The notes below the pieces were generated by a model. It did no database searches. It worked only from the letters and a program-made list of their open reading frames with translations, and was not told the origin of the DNA. The position numbers and the translations under genes were made by a program. Shown in pieces: positions 7,928-16,193 of a stretch of 64,000 bases of DNA (position 1 is its first letter; every line of letters starts with the position of its first letter). The stretch comes from Prosthecobacter sp. GTDB taxonomy: Bacteria > Verrucomicrobiota > Verrucomicrobiia > Verrucomicrobiales > Verrucomicrobiaceae. The stretch is from the NCBI GenBank assembly GCA_021733925.1, contig JAIPJY010000023.1, forward strand, positions 1 through 64,000, given 5' to 3'.

Positions 7928-9310
7928 ATGGCCAGCCTCAAGTCGAAGAAACTCAAAAGCATTCCCGCCGAAATCACTGTCCCCGGTGACAAAAGCATTT
8001 CCCACCGTTCCGCGATGTTTGCCGGACTCGCGAAGGGCACGACCATCATTGATGGCTTTCTGCCCAGCGAGGACTGTCTTTGCACCGTGCATGCCATGCA
8101 GGCCCTCGGAGCCACCATGGAGCCCCTGGAGGAAGTGGAAGGCGTGGGTCTCGTCAAACTGGCCATCACCGGCAACGGCATGAAGTTGAAGGCGCCGGAC
8201 AAGCCCGTCGATTGTGGCAACTCCGGCACTACTATTCGCCTGCTTTCCGGGATCCTTGCGGGGCAGGATTTCACAACGGAGCTTTTTGGCGATGCCTCGC
8301 TTTCGAAGCGGCCGATGAAACGTGTCGCTGATCCGCTTGGCCAGATGGGAGCAATGATCAGCGGGCAGGGGGAGAAAATCTGTGCTCCGCTCACGATCAG
8401 TGGCGCTCCATTGAAATCCATTTACTACAAGCTGCCTGTGGCCAGTGCGCAGGTGAAAAGCGCCATCCTGCTGGCGGGGCTCTATGCCACGGGCAAGACG
8501 ACGGTGGTGGAGCCGGTGGCCACTCGCAACCACACGGAGCGTCTGTTCACGCACTTCGGGATCAAATGGCTGCGAGAGGACAACTGTGTCAGTGTCTATG
8601 GTGGTCAGGAACCACGGGCCAACGACATCGTGGTGCCCGGAGACATTTCCAGCGCTGCCTTCTGGATGGTGGCCGCCGCAGCCTCGCCTGGAGCGCAGAT
8701 CACCATCAAAAATGTCGGCCTCAATCCAACACGCACGGGGATCATCACCGTGCTGCTGCGCATGGGGGCCCTGGTCACCCATTCCGAAACGCACTCCGAA
8801 GGTGAACCTCGTGGCAATATCACTGTCCGCGGTGGCGATTTGAACGCTACGGTGATCGGTGGGGCTGAGATTCCCAATGTCATCGACGAACTGCCCATTC
8901 TGGCGGTTGCCGCTGCGCTGGCCCGTGGAAAGACACTGATCCGTGACGCCTCCGAACTGCGGGTGAAGGAAACAGACCGCATCGCGGCCGTCGCTTCCAA
9001 TTTGCGCCTGATGGGTGTCACCGTCACCGAGCATCCGGATGGCATGGAAATCGAAGGCGGAGCCAAACTGCAGGGGGCCACGCTGCCATGCTATGGGGAC
9101 CACCGCATCGCGATGGCTTTCCTTGTTGCAGGCATGTTTGCCGAAGGTGTCACCACGATTGAGGGCAGTGAGTGCATCTCTACCTCCTACCCGGGCTTTG
9201 AACGTCATTTGGACCTCTTCCTTCTCGGCGACACTGGTGCACGCCCGATTCCTGTCATGTCCACCGTCCCTCAGCCGCTCGTGGACAAAATGAATCGTGC
9301 CAAACCATGA
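7928..9310 (+). CDS. aroA: EPSP synthase (3-phosphoshikimate 1-carboxyvinyltransferase)
   Basis: Shikimate-pathway enzyme joining shikimate-3-phosphate and PEP. The 460 residues are of normal length. Motifs: GDKSISHR (20-27), GNSGTTIRL (97-105), SLSKRPMKRV (124-133), SAQVK (173-177), RNHTE (200-204), NPTR and the acidic active-site segment NVIDELPILAV. The combination GDKS / SAQxK / RxHTE / NPTR is that described for class II (CP4-type) enzymes. However, position 100 is Gly, as in glyphosate-sensitive enzymes, not the Ala of CP4. The C-terminus carries about 20 extra residues. The stop overlaps the cmk start by 4 bases. Confidence 0.97.
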   Translation: MASLKSKKLKSIPAEITVPGDKSISHRSAMFAGLAKGTTIIDGFLPSEDCLCTVHAMQALGATMEPLEEVEGVGLVKLAITGNGMKLKAPDKPVDCGNSGTTIRLLSGILAGQDFTTELFGDASLSKRPMKRVADPLGQMGAMISGQGEKICAPLTISGAPLKSIYYKLPVASAQVKSAILLAGLYATGKTTVVEPVATRNHTERLFTHFGIKWLREDNCVSVYGGQEPRANDIVVPGDISSAAFWMVAAAASPGAQITIKNVGLNPTRTGIITVLLRMGALVTHSETHSEGEPRGNITVRGGDLNATVIGGAEIPNVIDELPILAVAAALARGKTLIRDASELRVKETDRIAAVASNLRLMGVTVTEHPDGMEIEGGAKLQGATLPCYGDHRIAMAFLVAGMFAEGVTTIEGSECISTSYPGFERHLDLFLLGDTGARPIPVMSTVPQPLVDKMNRAKP

Positions 9311-9948
9311 GCGTGGCGCATTCTGTGATCACGATTGATGGTCCTGCCGCTTCCGGCAAAAGCAGCATCGCGCGTCTTGTCGCGCAGCGCCTGGGTCGCA
9401 CGTACGTCAACACGGGCAACATGTACCGGGCCATGACCTGGGCGGTGCTGCAGGCCGGGGTGGACCCGAGAGATGCTGATGCCGTTCGTGCTGCTGCGGC
9501 TGGCATTGTCATCGAATCACCCGTTGTTGAGGGGAAAACTCAGGTCTGTATTTCCGGGCGGACGGCCACGGATGCCGAACTCAACAGTGATCCCGTCAAT
9601 CGTGCGGTGTCATTCATCGCCAGCGTCGATGAAGTGCGCGACCGCCTTGTGGCCTATCAGCGTGAACTCGCCACCCATGGTCCGCTGGTCATGGAGGGGC
9701 GCGACATTGGCTCGGTGGTTTTTCCCGACAGCCCGCATAAAATCTACATTGATGCTAGTGAGGAGGTTCGGGCCAGCCGGCGTGGTGCCCAGGGGCTTAC
9801 CGATCAGATTGCCGAACGGGATCGCATTGACAAACAGCGCAAACACAGCCCGCTTGTGATTCCTGCTGGTGCCATCGTCATCGATAATTCCCACATCACC
9901 CTCGACCAGGCCGTTGATCAGGTGATCGCGGCTCTCCAGCTGTCTTAA
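9307..9948 (+). CDS. cmk: Cytidylate kinase
   Basis: Phosphorylates CMP and dCMP with ATP. At 213 residues it is the usual length. The P-loop is GPAASGKSS (12-20). NTGNMYRAMTW, the DPVNRAVS segment and MEGRDIGSVVFP are characteristic CMP-kinase motifs. The ATG overlaps the aroA stop (ATGA), indicating translational coupling; aroA-cmk linkage is common in bacteria. plsC follows after 13 bases. Confidence 0.96.
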   Translation: MSVAHSVITIDGPAASGKSSIARLVAQRLGRTYVNTGNMYRAMTWAVLQAGVDPRDADAVRAAAAGIVIESPVVEGKTQVCISGRTATDAELNSDPVNRAVSFIASVDEVRDRLVAYQRELATHGPLVMEGRDIGSVVFPDSPHKIYIDASEEVRASRRGAQGLTDQIAERDRIDKQRKHSPLVIPAGAIVIDNSHITLDQAVDQVIAALQLS

Positions 9949-9961
9949 CTGCGAACGGAAA

Positions 9962-10573
9962 ATGAACTTCTCCTACTGGTTCGGTCATCGCGTCTTTCGC
10001 GAACTCGCCCTTGGATTGTTTGATTACCGCGTGATCGGTGTGGAAAAGCTCCAGTTCTCCGGTCCTGCGATCATCGCCTGCAACCACGTCAGCTTTCTCG
10101 ATCCTCCGCTGGTGGGGATTGCCTTTGATGAAATGGTCTATTCCTTTGCGCGCAAGACGCTCTTCGATCATCCGCTTGCTGCTAAGATTTTACGCAGCTG
10201 GCAGGTGCTGCCCGTGGATCGTGACAAACCCGATGCGGCTTCACTCAAGGCCATCATTCGTTTGCTGCGTGATGGCAACAAGGTGATCATGTTTCCTGAA
10301 GGCACGCGCAGCTACGACGGGGTGCCGCAAACGGCGGAAGCCGGTGTGGGGCTCTTCATTGCCAAAAGCAAGGCTCCGGTGCTGCCGGTTCGTCTCTTTG
10401 GCACCCATGAGGCTTATCCGCGAGGTGCCAAGTCGCTGCGTCCTGCCAAGATTTCACTCGTTGTTGGCGACCTCTGGCAGCCTGATTTGAAAAGTTATGC
10501 TGAATCTGGCAAAGAGCTGTATCAGAAACTGGCGGATGAAGTGATGCACCGCATCACAGAGCTGACAGTGTGA
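9962..10573 (+). CDS. plsC: 1-acyl-sn-glycerol-3-phosphate acyltransferase
   Basis: Transfers an acyl chain to lysophosphatidic acid, giving phosphatidic acid at the inner membrane. The catalytic HX4D motif is NHVSFLD (H42, D47), and the glycerol-phosphate-binding motif is FPEGTRS (111-117). A third block, VLPVRLFGTHEAYPRG, also fits the family. The 203 residues are typical of the short bacterial type without added membrane domains. It is the last gene of the tyrA-aroA-cmk-plsC operon. Confidence 0.94.
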   Translation: MNFSYWFGHRVFRELALGLFDYRVIGVEKLQFSGPAIIACNHVSFLDPPLVGIAFDEMVYSFARKTLFDHPLAAKILRSWQVLPVDRDKPDAASLKAIIRLLRDGNKVIMFPEGTRSYDGVPQTAEAGVGLFIAKSKAPVLPVRLFGTHEAYPRGAKSLRPAKISLVVGDLWQPDLKSYAESGKELYQKLADEVMHRITELTV

Positions 10574-10638
10574 TTGGAACTGCGCAGGTTTGAACCGCCA
10601 CGCGAGTTTTGGAATGTTAGAAGGCTGATTGAGACCGC

Positions 10639-11046
10639 CTACTTCTCCCTGCACTTCACGTCTCGCAGTTGCAGGTCCAGTGCCGCGCCGGACATCTGGA
10701 TTTCCACCAGTGATAGGGCCAAAGATGTCAGCATCAGGATCAGGCTCACGCCGAAGGTGATCTGTCCATCTGTCTGCCTGCCAAAGAACAGGAGCGTGGT
10801 GCTTGCCACGCAAAACATCAGGCTCAGCACGCCTGCCGTCTGCATGTGCTTGATGATTTGAATGCGTTTTCGCAGGCTTTGAATCTGCGCCAGCAGCATT
10901 GGCTCCTGCGTGGTCTGCCAGTTGGCATGCAGGCCGCGCACCACGGCGGCAAGGCCGAGGAAGCGATTGGTGTAGGCCAGCATCAGCAGGGATATGGCCG
11001 GGAAGAGGAGGGACGGGGTGGAGAGGGGGAGATCTGGCAATGTCAT
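10639..11046 (-). CDS. DUF2721 family membrane protein
   Basis: A 135-residue protein with about three membrane segments: TPSLLFPAISLLMLAYTNRF, VLSLMFCVASTTLLFF and FGVSLILMLTSLALSLVEIQ, separated by a charged cytosolic helix QIQSLRKRIQIIKH. This layout is that of DUF2721, whose function is unknown. I start at the ATG at 11046; the longer open frame upstream runs through inverted repeats and encodes nothing plausible. It is convergent with plsC, with no obvious terminator between. Confidence 0.8.
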   Translation of the reverse strand: MTLPDLPLSTPSLLFPAISLLMLAYTNRFLGLAAVVRGLHANWQTTQEPMLLAQIQSLRKRIQIIKHMQTAGVLSLMFCVASTTLLFFGRQTDGQITFGVSLILMLTSLALSLVEIQMSGAALDLQLRDVKCREK

Positions 11047-11110
11047 GGAGATTGATCGTCGAAGGGAGGTGGCTCGGCAAGGCGGAGCCCGTGTAGTCAA
11101 GATCAAGGCT

Positions 11111-11192
11111 GCATGCAGGAGGTATGCGAGAGCCATGCGTACTCGTCGTGAACGCTGGGCGTTTGAAGGTTTCTCGCATACCTCCGGCATGC
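11111..11192. repeat. 21-bp near-perfect inverted repeat
   Basis: GCATGCAGGAGGTATGCGAGA at 11111-11131 pairs with 11172-11192 at 20 of 21 positions across a 40-base spacer; the only mismatch is at the seventh base. It is followed by two more short inverted repeats. This looks like a miniature transposable or REPIN-type element inserted upstream of the DUF2721 gene. Confidence 0.65.
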
Positions 11193-11224
11193 GGCCCTGA
11201 GCATGGGAATGGCGTCTGGGCGGT

Positions 11225-11316
11225 CCGGTGGTTCCCGCTGCACCGCTTCGCGGTTTCGCTCCACCACCGGCTAATCTCTCTGCTCCCTCCGGGAGCCCGT
11301 TCATCCCGGAGATCAC
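11225..11316. repeat. Second repeat block with short palindromes
   Basis: CCGGTGGT (11225-11232) pairs with ACCACCGG (11263-11270), and a small hairpin CTCCCTCCGGGAG follows at about 11281-11293. The GC-rich, palindromic, non-coding character fits a dispersed intergenic repeat rather than a terminator, as no T-run follows. Confidence 0.45.
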
Positions 11317-11331
11317 CGTATAATGCGAGTC

Positions 11332-11607
11332 TCAGCTGTCGTCTTTCCGACAGAAGTTTCGAGCCATTGAGATCAGCCGTTCAGGCAAAGTTTTTTCTCC
11401 CAGCAAAATTAAACAAAAACACAGACTCATTACGGAAGCCATTCCGTTCGGCTTGGGATCAAGACAGCAGCAAAGAAACACAATGCCTGCAGCCGTTGCG
11501 AGGCCGAGCTTGATCCACTCACGTATGTTTTTGCATGCCGCTTTGTGGGCGACAGTTGTAGAGCTTGCACGATGCGGAGCATTCATGCCTGATGTAATGG
11601 GAACCAC
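11332..11607 (-). CDS. Possible small membrane protein, unknown
   Basis: A 91-residue reading frame, about 34 bases beyond the end of the aldolase/dehydrogenase gene on the same strand. Residues from about 29 onward look protein-like: an amphipathic start (IREWIKLGLATAAGIVFLCC), a second hydrophobic segment (MASVMSLCFCLILLGE), then a basic tail. Nothing in it is recognisable. It may equally be chance; an internal ATG could be the true start. Confidence 0.3.
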   Translation of the reverse strand: MVPITSGMNAPHRASSTTVAHKAACKNIREWIKLGLATAAGIVFLCCCLDPKPNGMASVMSLCFCLILLGEKTLPERLISMARNFCRKDDS

Positions 11608-11640
11608 TTAGTAGCATTGCAACAGGATAATTTTACTTTT

Positions 11641-13623
11641 TTAAATCACCCGGTCGTTTCCGCCGTCCACGGGGATTTGAGCGCCGGTGACTTTGGCGAA
11701 GAGTGGGCTGGCCATGGCGCTGACCATGTTGCCGATGTCCTTGGATTTGATCTCCACCTTCATGAGGTTCTTGGTCTTGTACTCCTCGATGGTCATGCCG
11801 TAGCGGGTGGCGCTCTTTTGCAGGGCTTCGGGGGTCCAGAGCTTGGTGTCGAAGACGGCGTCGGGGTGGACGATGTTGACGCGGATTTTGTTGGGGGCGA
11901 GTTCGAGGGCGGCGACGCGGCAGAGCTGGGTGAGGGCGGCCTTGGAGCAGGAGTAAGCCGATGCGCCAGGGCCGGGGGCCTTGAAGTTGCGGCTGCCAAC
12001 GAAGATGATGCTGGCATCGATGCCCTGCTTCACGAAGGGGATGACTTTGTTCATCAGCTTCTGATGGCTGGTGAGGTTGATCATGATGGTGCGGTCCCAG
12101 TCGCCCTGTGCCATGGCGTCGAGGTGGTCGTTCTTGGGGAAGATGCCTGCGTTGCTGACGACGATGTCGATGCCGCCGAACTCACGCACGGTGAAATCGA
12201 TGGCGTCCTGCACGGGTTTGTCTTCGGTGAGGTTCACCACAATGCCGATGCCGCCGATCTTCTTCATGATGTCGGGGATGTCCTTGTCGATGTCGAGGCC
12301 GACAACCTGAGCGCCCTGCTCGGCGAGGGATTCAGCGATGGCGAAGCCGATGCCGGCGGCGCAGCCGGTGACGAGGGCGACTTTGCCCTGATGCACCTTG
12401 CGTGCGGGGCCTTTGCGGAGCTTGGCCTGCTCGAGGTCCCAGTATTCGATTTCGAAGATGTCTTTTTCCGGCAGAGGCTCCCAGCCGCCGACGGATTCGC
12501 CGAGTTGAACGGTGGCGGCGGTCGATTCAGAGATGTCGGCGACGATCTTGGCGTCCTTGAGGGTGTCGCCAAAGCACACGACGCCCTGGTTTGGCCAGAT
12601 CGCAAAGCGTGGGGCGGGATCGAGCATGGTCTGGCCGCTGGCGTGGCGCTGGAAGTAAGCGGCGTAGTCGTCTGCGTACTGCTGAACGCTGGCGTCGAGG
12701 TCCTCGCCGATGAAGGCGGGGGCGCGCTTGGTGCGGATGCTGTGATCGGGGGTGAGGGGACCGCGAGTGCCGAAGGTGGCGACGTTGGCAAGATTTGCGT
12801 AACCGACGGCTTCGGGGGAGGCATTGAGACGGGCGATTTGCGGGAAGCCACGGCGTTTGGAGACGGCCTGGCGCAGTTTTGCGAGGGCCATGAGGTCCGG
12901 TGTCTCGCTTGCCGGACTCTGACCTGCAACCGGGACGGTTGCGCTACGCTTGGCGAGGTAGTCCTCGGCCATGGTGACCATCTCGATGTGGAGCTCGTAG
13001 CTTTTGCGGGCGTCGTCGTCGAAGGTGAAGAGGCCGTGCTTGAGCAGGACCATGCCCTGAATGCCATCTTTGCGGAGATCGCGGCCTGCGATGAGGTCGG
13101 CGATGGTCTTGGCGAGAATGAAGCCGGGCATCACGTAGGGGACGATGATGACGCGGTTGCCGTAGATCTCCTTCACGCGGGCTTCGCCGTCGGCGTTGCA
13201 GGTGAGGGCGGAAATGGCGTTGGCGTGGCTGTGATCGACGAATTTGAAGGGCAGGATGGCGTGCAGGATCGCCTCAATGCTGGCGGCCGGCGCATTGGGG
13301 TTGGTCATGGCGGCACGCTGCTGGAGGACCATGTCCTCATCACTCATCGTGGCGAGTTTGGACATCTTGATCAGAGCCTCCATGCGGACGGGGGAGAATC
13401 CGGCGGGCTCGATGGTGGCCAGATCCCAGCCGCTGCCTTTGACGTAGCAGAGGTCGACGGAGTCGCCGAAAAAGTCCTGTTCAGTGACCTTTACCGAGGT
13501 GTTGCCGCCGCCGTGGAGGACGAGGGAGGGATTGCGGCCGAGCAGACGGGAGGTGTAAACGCGTTGTCCGAGCAGATCGGTGCCGAAAGTGGCGGCTTCT
13601 TGGTCGTTCCAGAGGGATTGCAT
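11641..13623 (-). CDS. Bifunctional class II aldolase / short-chain dehydrogenase
   Basis: A fusion of an N-terminal class II (zinc) aldolase domain (about 1-400) and a C-terminal short-chain dehydrogenase (about 412-660). Aldolase features: GGGNTSVK (38-45) and metal ligands HSH (131-133) and H196. Dehydrogenase features: TGCAAGIG (419-426), NAG, and SAYSCSK with the catalytic YxxxK. Known relatives (RhaEW/YuxG type) cleave rhamnulose-1-phosphate and oxidise lactaldehyde to lactate in L-rhamnose use; L-fucose-type substrates are possible. No rhamnose isomerase, kinase or transporter is nearby, so the substrate is inferred from family. The next gene on the strand upstream is eboE. Confidence 0.9.
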   Translation of the reverse strand: MQSLWNDQEAATFGTDLLGQRVYTSRLLGRNPSLVLHGGGNTSVKVTEQDFFGDSVDLCYVKGSGWDLATIEPAGFSPVRMEALIKMSKLATMSDEDMVLQQRAAMTNPNAPAASIEAILHAILPFKFVDHSHANAISALTCNADGEARVKEIYGNRVIIVPYVMPGFILAKTIADLIAGRDLRKDGIQGMVLLKHGLFTFDDDARKSYELHIEMVTMAEDYLAKRSATVPVAGQSPASETPDLMALAKLRQAVSKRRGFPQIARLNASPEAVGYANLANVATFGTRGPLTPDHSIRTKRAPAFIGEDLDASVQQYADDYAAYFQRHASGQTMLDPAPRFAIWPNQGVVCFGDTLKDAKIVADISESTAATVQLGESVGGWEPLPEKDIFEIEYWDLEQAKLRKGPARKVHQGKVALVTGCAAGIGFAIAESLAEQGAQVVGLDIDKDIPDIMKKIGGIGIVVNLTEDKPVQDAIDFTVREFGGIDIVVSNAGIFPKNDHLDAMAQGDWDRTIMINLTSHQKLMNKVIPFVKQGIDASIIFVGSRNFKAPGPGASAYSCSKAALTQLCRVAALELAPNKIRVNIVHPDAVFDTKLWTPEALQKSATRYGMTIEEYKTKNLMKVEIKSKDIGNMVSAMASPLFAKVTGAQIPVDGGNDRVI

Positions 13624-13686
13624 GTTGGGAAATGGGGAACGCCAGACTTCCGATGGATGCGACCCTGTGCAAGGGGATTTTCCCTC

Positions 13687-14865
13687 TCAAACGGGGGCGA
13701 GCTCACGGCTTCTCATCTCACCCAGCGTCCATTCATATTCCCGCACGAGCTGATCCACCACGTCTCCGCTGCGCATCTCCTGCGGCAGGACTTCCCAAGT
13801 GTAGGTCTCCATCTCGATGTGCTGGCATTTTGTGGGATTTTTGGCCAGCCAGTCCATCGCGCCGATCAGGTGATCGCTGGTGCTGTCAAAGCCGCCGCCG
13901 GGCTGGGCATGGATGGGGATGTGGAAGTGGATGCGCCATTCTTCGCCGAGACTGGAGGGATTGGCCTGGGCGAACTGCAGGGCATCGGGCAGGTCCTTGA
14001 AGCGGCGGAGGGGCTCGTCCTTGCCGTAGCTGGCGATGACCTGATGGAAATACACGGGTTCGTCGAAGGCGGGGAGTTTCGCGATATTTTCCGGCGTCGG
14101 AATGAGTTTGAGGGCGGAGCTGAAGTGCAGTTTGCTGAGGCGGATGCCGGCGCCGGTGATGCGTGTCAGTGCTTTTCCGGCGTCTTCGAATTCGATGGCG
14201 AGGTGGCAGGTGTCGTAATTGAGGCCGACGAATTTGAAAAAGTCCAGGTCACGCGGGTTGCGATCGAGGTAGAGGCCGAAAAACTTGAGGGTTTCGCCAC
14301 TGGTTTCAAACAGGCCAAGGGGTTCGGGTTCCAGGCCGAGGTGCAGGTCGTGTCCGCTTTTCGTGGCGACTTTTTCGATGTGCTCACGGCAGAGGCGCAG
14401 ATTGGTGAAAATGGCCTGCAGTTCATCCGCGCCGACGCCGAAGGTTTTGTGGGAGCCGGGCAGGGTGCTCACGCTGCCGCTGACGCCGGGTGGAAGCAAC
14501 TGAGCGAGGATGTCGAAGAGGAGGTTGGTGTAGGTCAGGCGCTCCGTGGTGCTCCAGTCCGGCTTGAAGACCTGTTCTTTGACGCGGGTGCCGTGGAAGG
14601 AGCCGTAGGGGAAGCCGTTGATGGTGAAGACGTAGCAGTTGTTGGCGTCGAGCCAGGCCTTGAATTCAGCGATTTTCCCCGGGGCGCTGAGTTCGACTGC
14701 TGCCTGCTGGCTGAGACGGAGGCCGATGCCGTAGGGCCTGCCGCCGCTGACGCGATCCTTGACGCGCAGGGTGTAGTTTTTGAGGCCGTTCCAGGTTTCC
14801 TCCCAGGTTTCGCCGCGATGGATGTTGGTGCAGTAGCCGAGATGGATGCCGTGGTTGAGGAGCAT
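13687..14865 (-). CDS. eboE: EboE-type TIM-barrel protein (metabolite traffic family)
   Basis: A 392-residue protein resembling EboE, a xylose-isomerase-like TIM-barrel protein found in eboABCDEF clusters, which are implicated in moving precursors of secreted pigments to the periplasm in cyanobacteria and algae. Fitting segments are HLGYCTNIHRGETWEETW, GIGLRLS, YVFTINGFPYGSFHG, STLPGSHKTFG and LGLEPEPLGLFE. Acidic and His residues of a metal-dependent barrel (E in LEPEP, D and H in LNYDTCHL, H in IHFHIPIH, E in HIEMETYTWE) are present. None of the other ebo genes is adjacent; it sits 63 bases upstream of the aldolase/dehydrogenase, so it may have a different job here. The exact substrate is unknown. 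Confidence 0.8.
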   Translation of the reverse strand: MLLNHGIHLGYCTNIHRGETWEETWNGLKNYTLRVKDRVSGGRPYGIGLRLSQQAAVELSAPGKIAEFKAWLDANNCYVFTINGFPYGSFHGTRVKEQVFKPDWSTTERLTYTNLLFDILAQLLPPGVSGSVSTLPGSHKTFGVGADELQAIFTNLRLCREHIEKVATKSGHDLHLGLEPEPLGLFETSGETLKFFGLYLDRNPRDLDFFKFVGLNYDTCHLAIEFEDAGKALTRITGAGIRLSKLHFSSALKLIPTPENIAKLPAFDEPVYFHQVIASYGKDEPLRRFKDLPDALQFAQANPSSLGEEWRIHFHIPIHAQPGGGFDSTSDHLIGAMDWLAKNPTKCQHIEMETYTWEVLPQEMRSGDVVDQLVREYEWTLGEMRSRELAPV

Positions 14866-14975
14866 GCTGCTAGGTGCTGAGCGCTGAGCCTGCCGTCAAA
14901 TGAATCATCGGGGTAGTTGAAAAATAATGCCAGGCATTTAGTTGAAATCGCGGCGCGTTGTGCTTTGGGTTTGCT

Positions 14976-16115
14976 ATGATGAAACTCGATCAAAACACTG
15001 ATTTACAGGATGTGCCGCTGGAAGAACAGCTTGTGGGAGTGAATGCGAAAACGGGGCTTTATCCTGGCGCGCGGTCGTGGTCGGGGGGGAGGCACCGGAT
15101 TTTGGGGAGGGGGGCGCTGGAGTCTTACTGCTATCACGTGATGTCGCGGACTTGTGGTGGGGAGGTCTTTCTGGACGAGGTGGAGAAGGAGGCGCTGAGG
15201 CGCGTGATCTGGAGGATGGCGGAGTTTTCGGGGATCAAGGTGGTGACTTACTGCGTGATGGGGAATCACTTCCATTTGCTGGCGGAGGTGCCGCATCGGG
15301 AGACGTGGTTGCAGCGCTTTGCGGGGGCGACGGGAGAGGTGAAGCTGCTGGAGCACTTGGGGGTGCTTTACAGCAAGGCGTATGTGGGTCTGCTGCGCGA
15401 TGAACTGTGCGATCTGCGGACGCGTGGCATGGCTGTGCTGGCGGAGCAAAAGCTGGCGATGATCAAGAAGCGTTTCTGCGACCTGTCTGTGTTTATGAAG
15501 GAATTGAAGGAGCGTTTCAGCCGCTGGCTAAATAAACGGCGCGGACGCCGGGGCACGCTGTGGATGGATCGCTTCAAAAGCGTGCTGGTGGAGGGCAAGG
15601 GGGAGGCTTTGCGCACGATGGCGGCCTACATTGATCTGAATCCGGTGCGTGCGGGGCTGGTGAAGGATCCGAAAGACTACCGCTGGTGCGGGTATGCGGA
15701 GGCGCTGGGCGGCAGCCGCAGAGCGCAGCGTGGTCTGTGCAAGGCGCTAGGCAAACCGGTGGACGGCTGGCTTAATGCCGGGGCGGGGGAGGCGTATCGC
15801 TGCCTGCTGCATGCGGAGGGCAGGGAGGTGAAGGATGCGCAGAATGAGAAGGTGGTGGTGCGGGGCTTGACTGCGGAGTCGGCACGGGCGGTGCTGGCGG
15901 CGCATGGGAAGCTGAGCCCTGCTGAACTGGTGCGGCTGCGTGTACGCTACTTCACCGATGGGGTGGTCCTGGGCAGCAAGGAATTCGTGGAGGGCATCTT
16001 CTCAGCGCAGCGGGAGCGGTTCAGTCCGAAGCGCACGGACGGGGCGAGGCGGATCGCGGAATCCGATGCACCGTTTTATGCCTTGCGCAGGCTGCGTCTC
16101 CGTCCACTTGGATGA
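14976..16115 (+). CDS. REP-associated tyrosine transposase (RAYT, Y1/IS200-like)
   Basis: HUH-type single-stranded DNA transposase. The metal-binding HUH motif is GNHFHLL (H98, H100), and the segment with the catalytic tyrosine is AAYIDLNPVRAGLV, typical of RAYTs. The YHVMSRT start of the Y1 fold is also present. I start at the ATG at 14976. At about 380 residues it is longer than IS200 transposases (about 150) and, as for RAYTs, has an added C-terminal helical domain. No insertion-sequence ends, target duplications or passenger genes are seen, which fits a single-copy domesticated RAYT acting on short palindromic repeats elsewhere. Confidence 0.88.
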   Translation: MMKLDQNTDLQDVPLEEQLVGVNAKTGLYPGARSWSGGRHRILGRGALESYCYHVMSRTCGGEVFLDEVEKEALRRVIWRMAEFSGIKVVTYCVMGNHFHLLAEVPHRETWLQRFAGATGEVKLLEHLGVLYSKAYVGLLRDELCDLRTRGMAVLAEQKLAMIKKRFCDLSVFMKELKERFSRWLNKRRGRRGTLWMDRFKSVLVEGKGEALRTMAAYIDLNPVRAGLVKDPKDYRWCGYAEALGGSRRAQRGLCKALGKPVDGWLNAGAGEAYRCLLHAEGREVKDAQNEKVVVRGLTAESARAVLAAHGKLSPAELVRLRVRYFTDGVVLGSKEFVEGIFSAQRERFSPKRTDGARRIAESDAPFYALRRLRLRPLG

Positions 16116-16132
16116 AGAGAAAGGTGAATTGC

Positions 16133-16164
16133 AAAAAAAAACGGGCGTCTGGTGAAGACGCCCG
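16133..16164 (-). terminator. Rho-independent terminator of the DUF1080 gene
   Basis: CGGGCGTC (16142-16149) pairs with GACGCCCG (16157-16164) around a 7-base loop. Read on the minus strand it is followed by nine T residues (16133-16141 as A on the plus strand). It ends the DUF1080 gene and faces the convergent RAYT gene. Confidence 0.9.
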
Positions 16165-16193
16165 CTGTGCTGCAATGATTGGCCAGGATCAGA

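Noticed and set aside
13624-13686. Regulatory site or small gene between eboE and the aldolase fusion
   Set aside because: Only 63 bases with no palindrome or start codon context that I can support.
11617-14880. A very long (1087-codon) open frame on the plus strand
   Set aside because: It is antisense to the aldolase/dehydrogenase and eboE genes, whose families are clear. Its translation is Gly/Ala/Asp/Val-rich without domains, the usual shadow of high-GC third positions.
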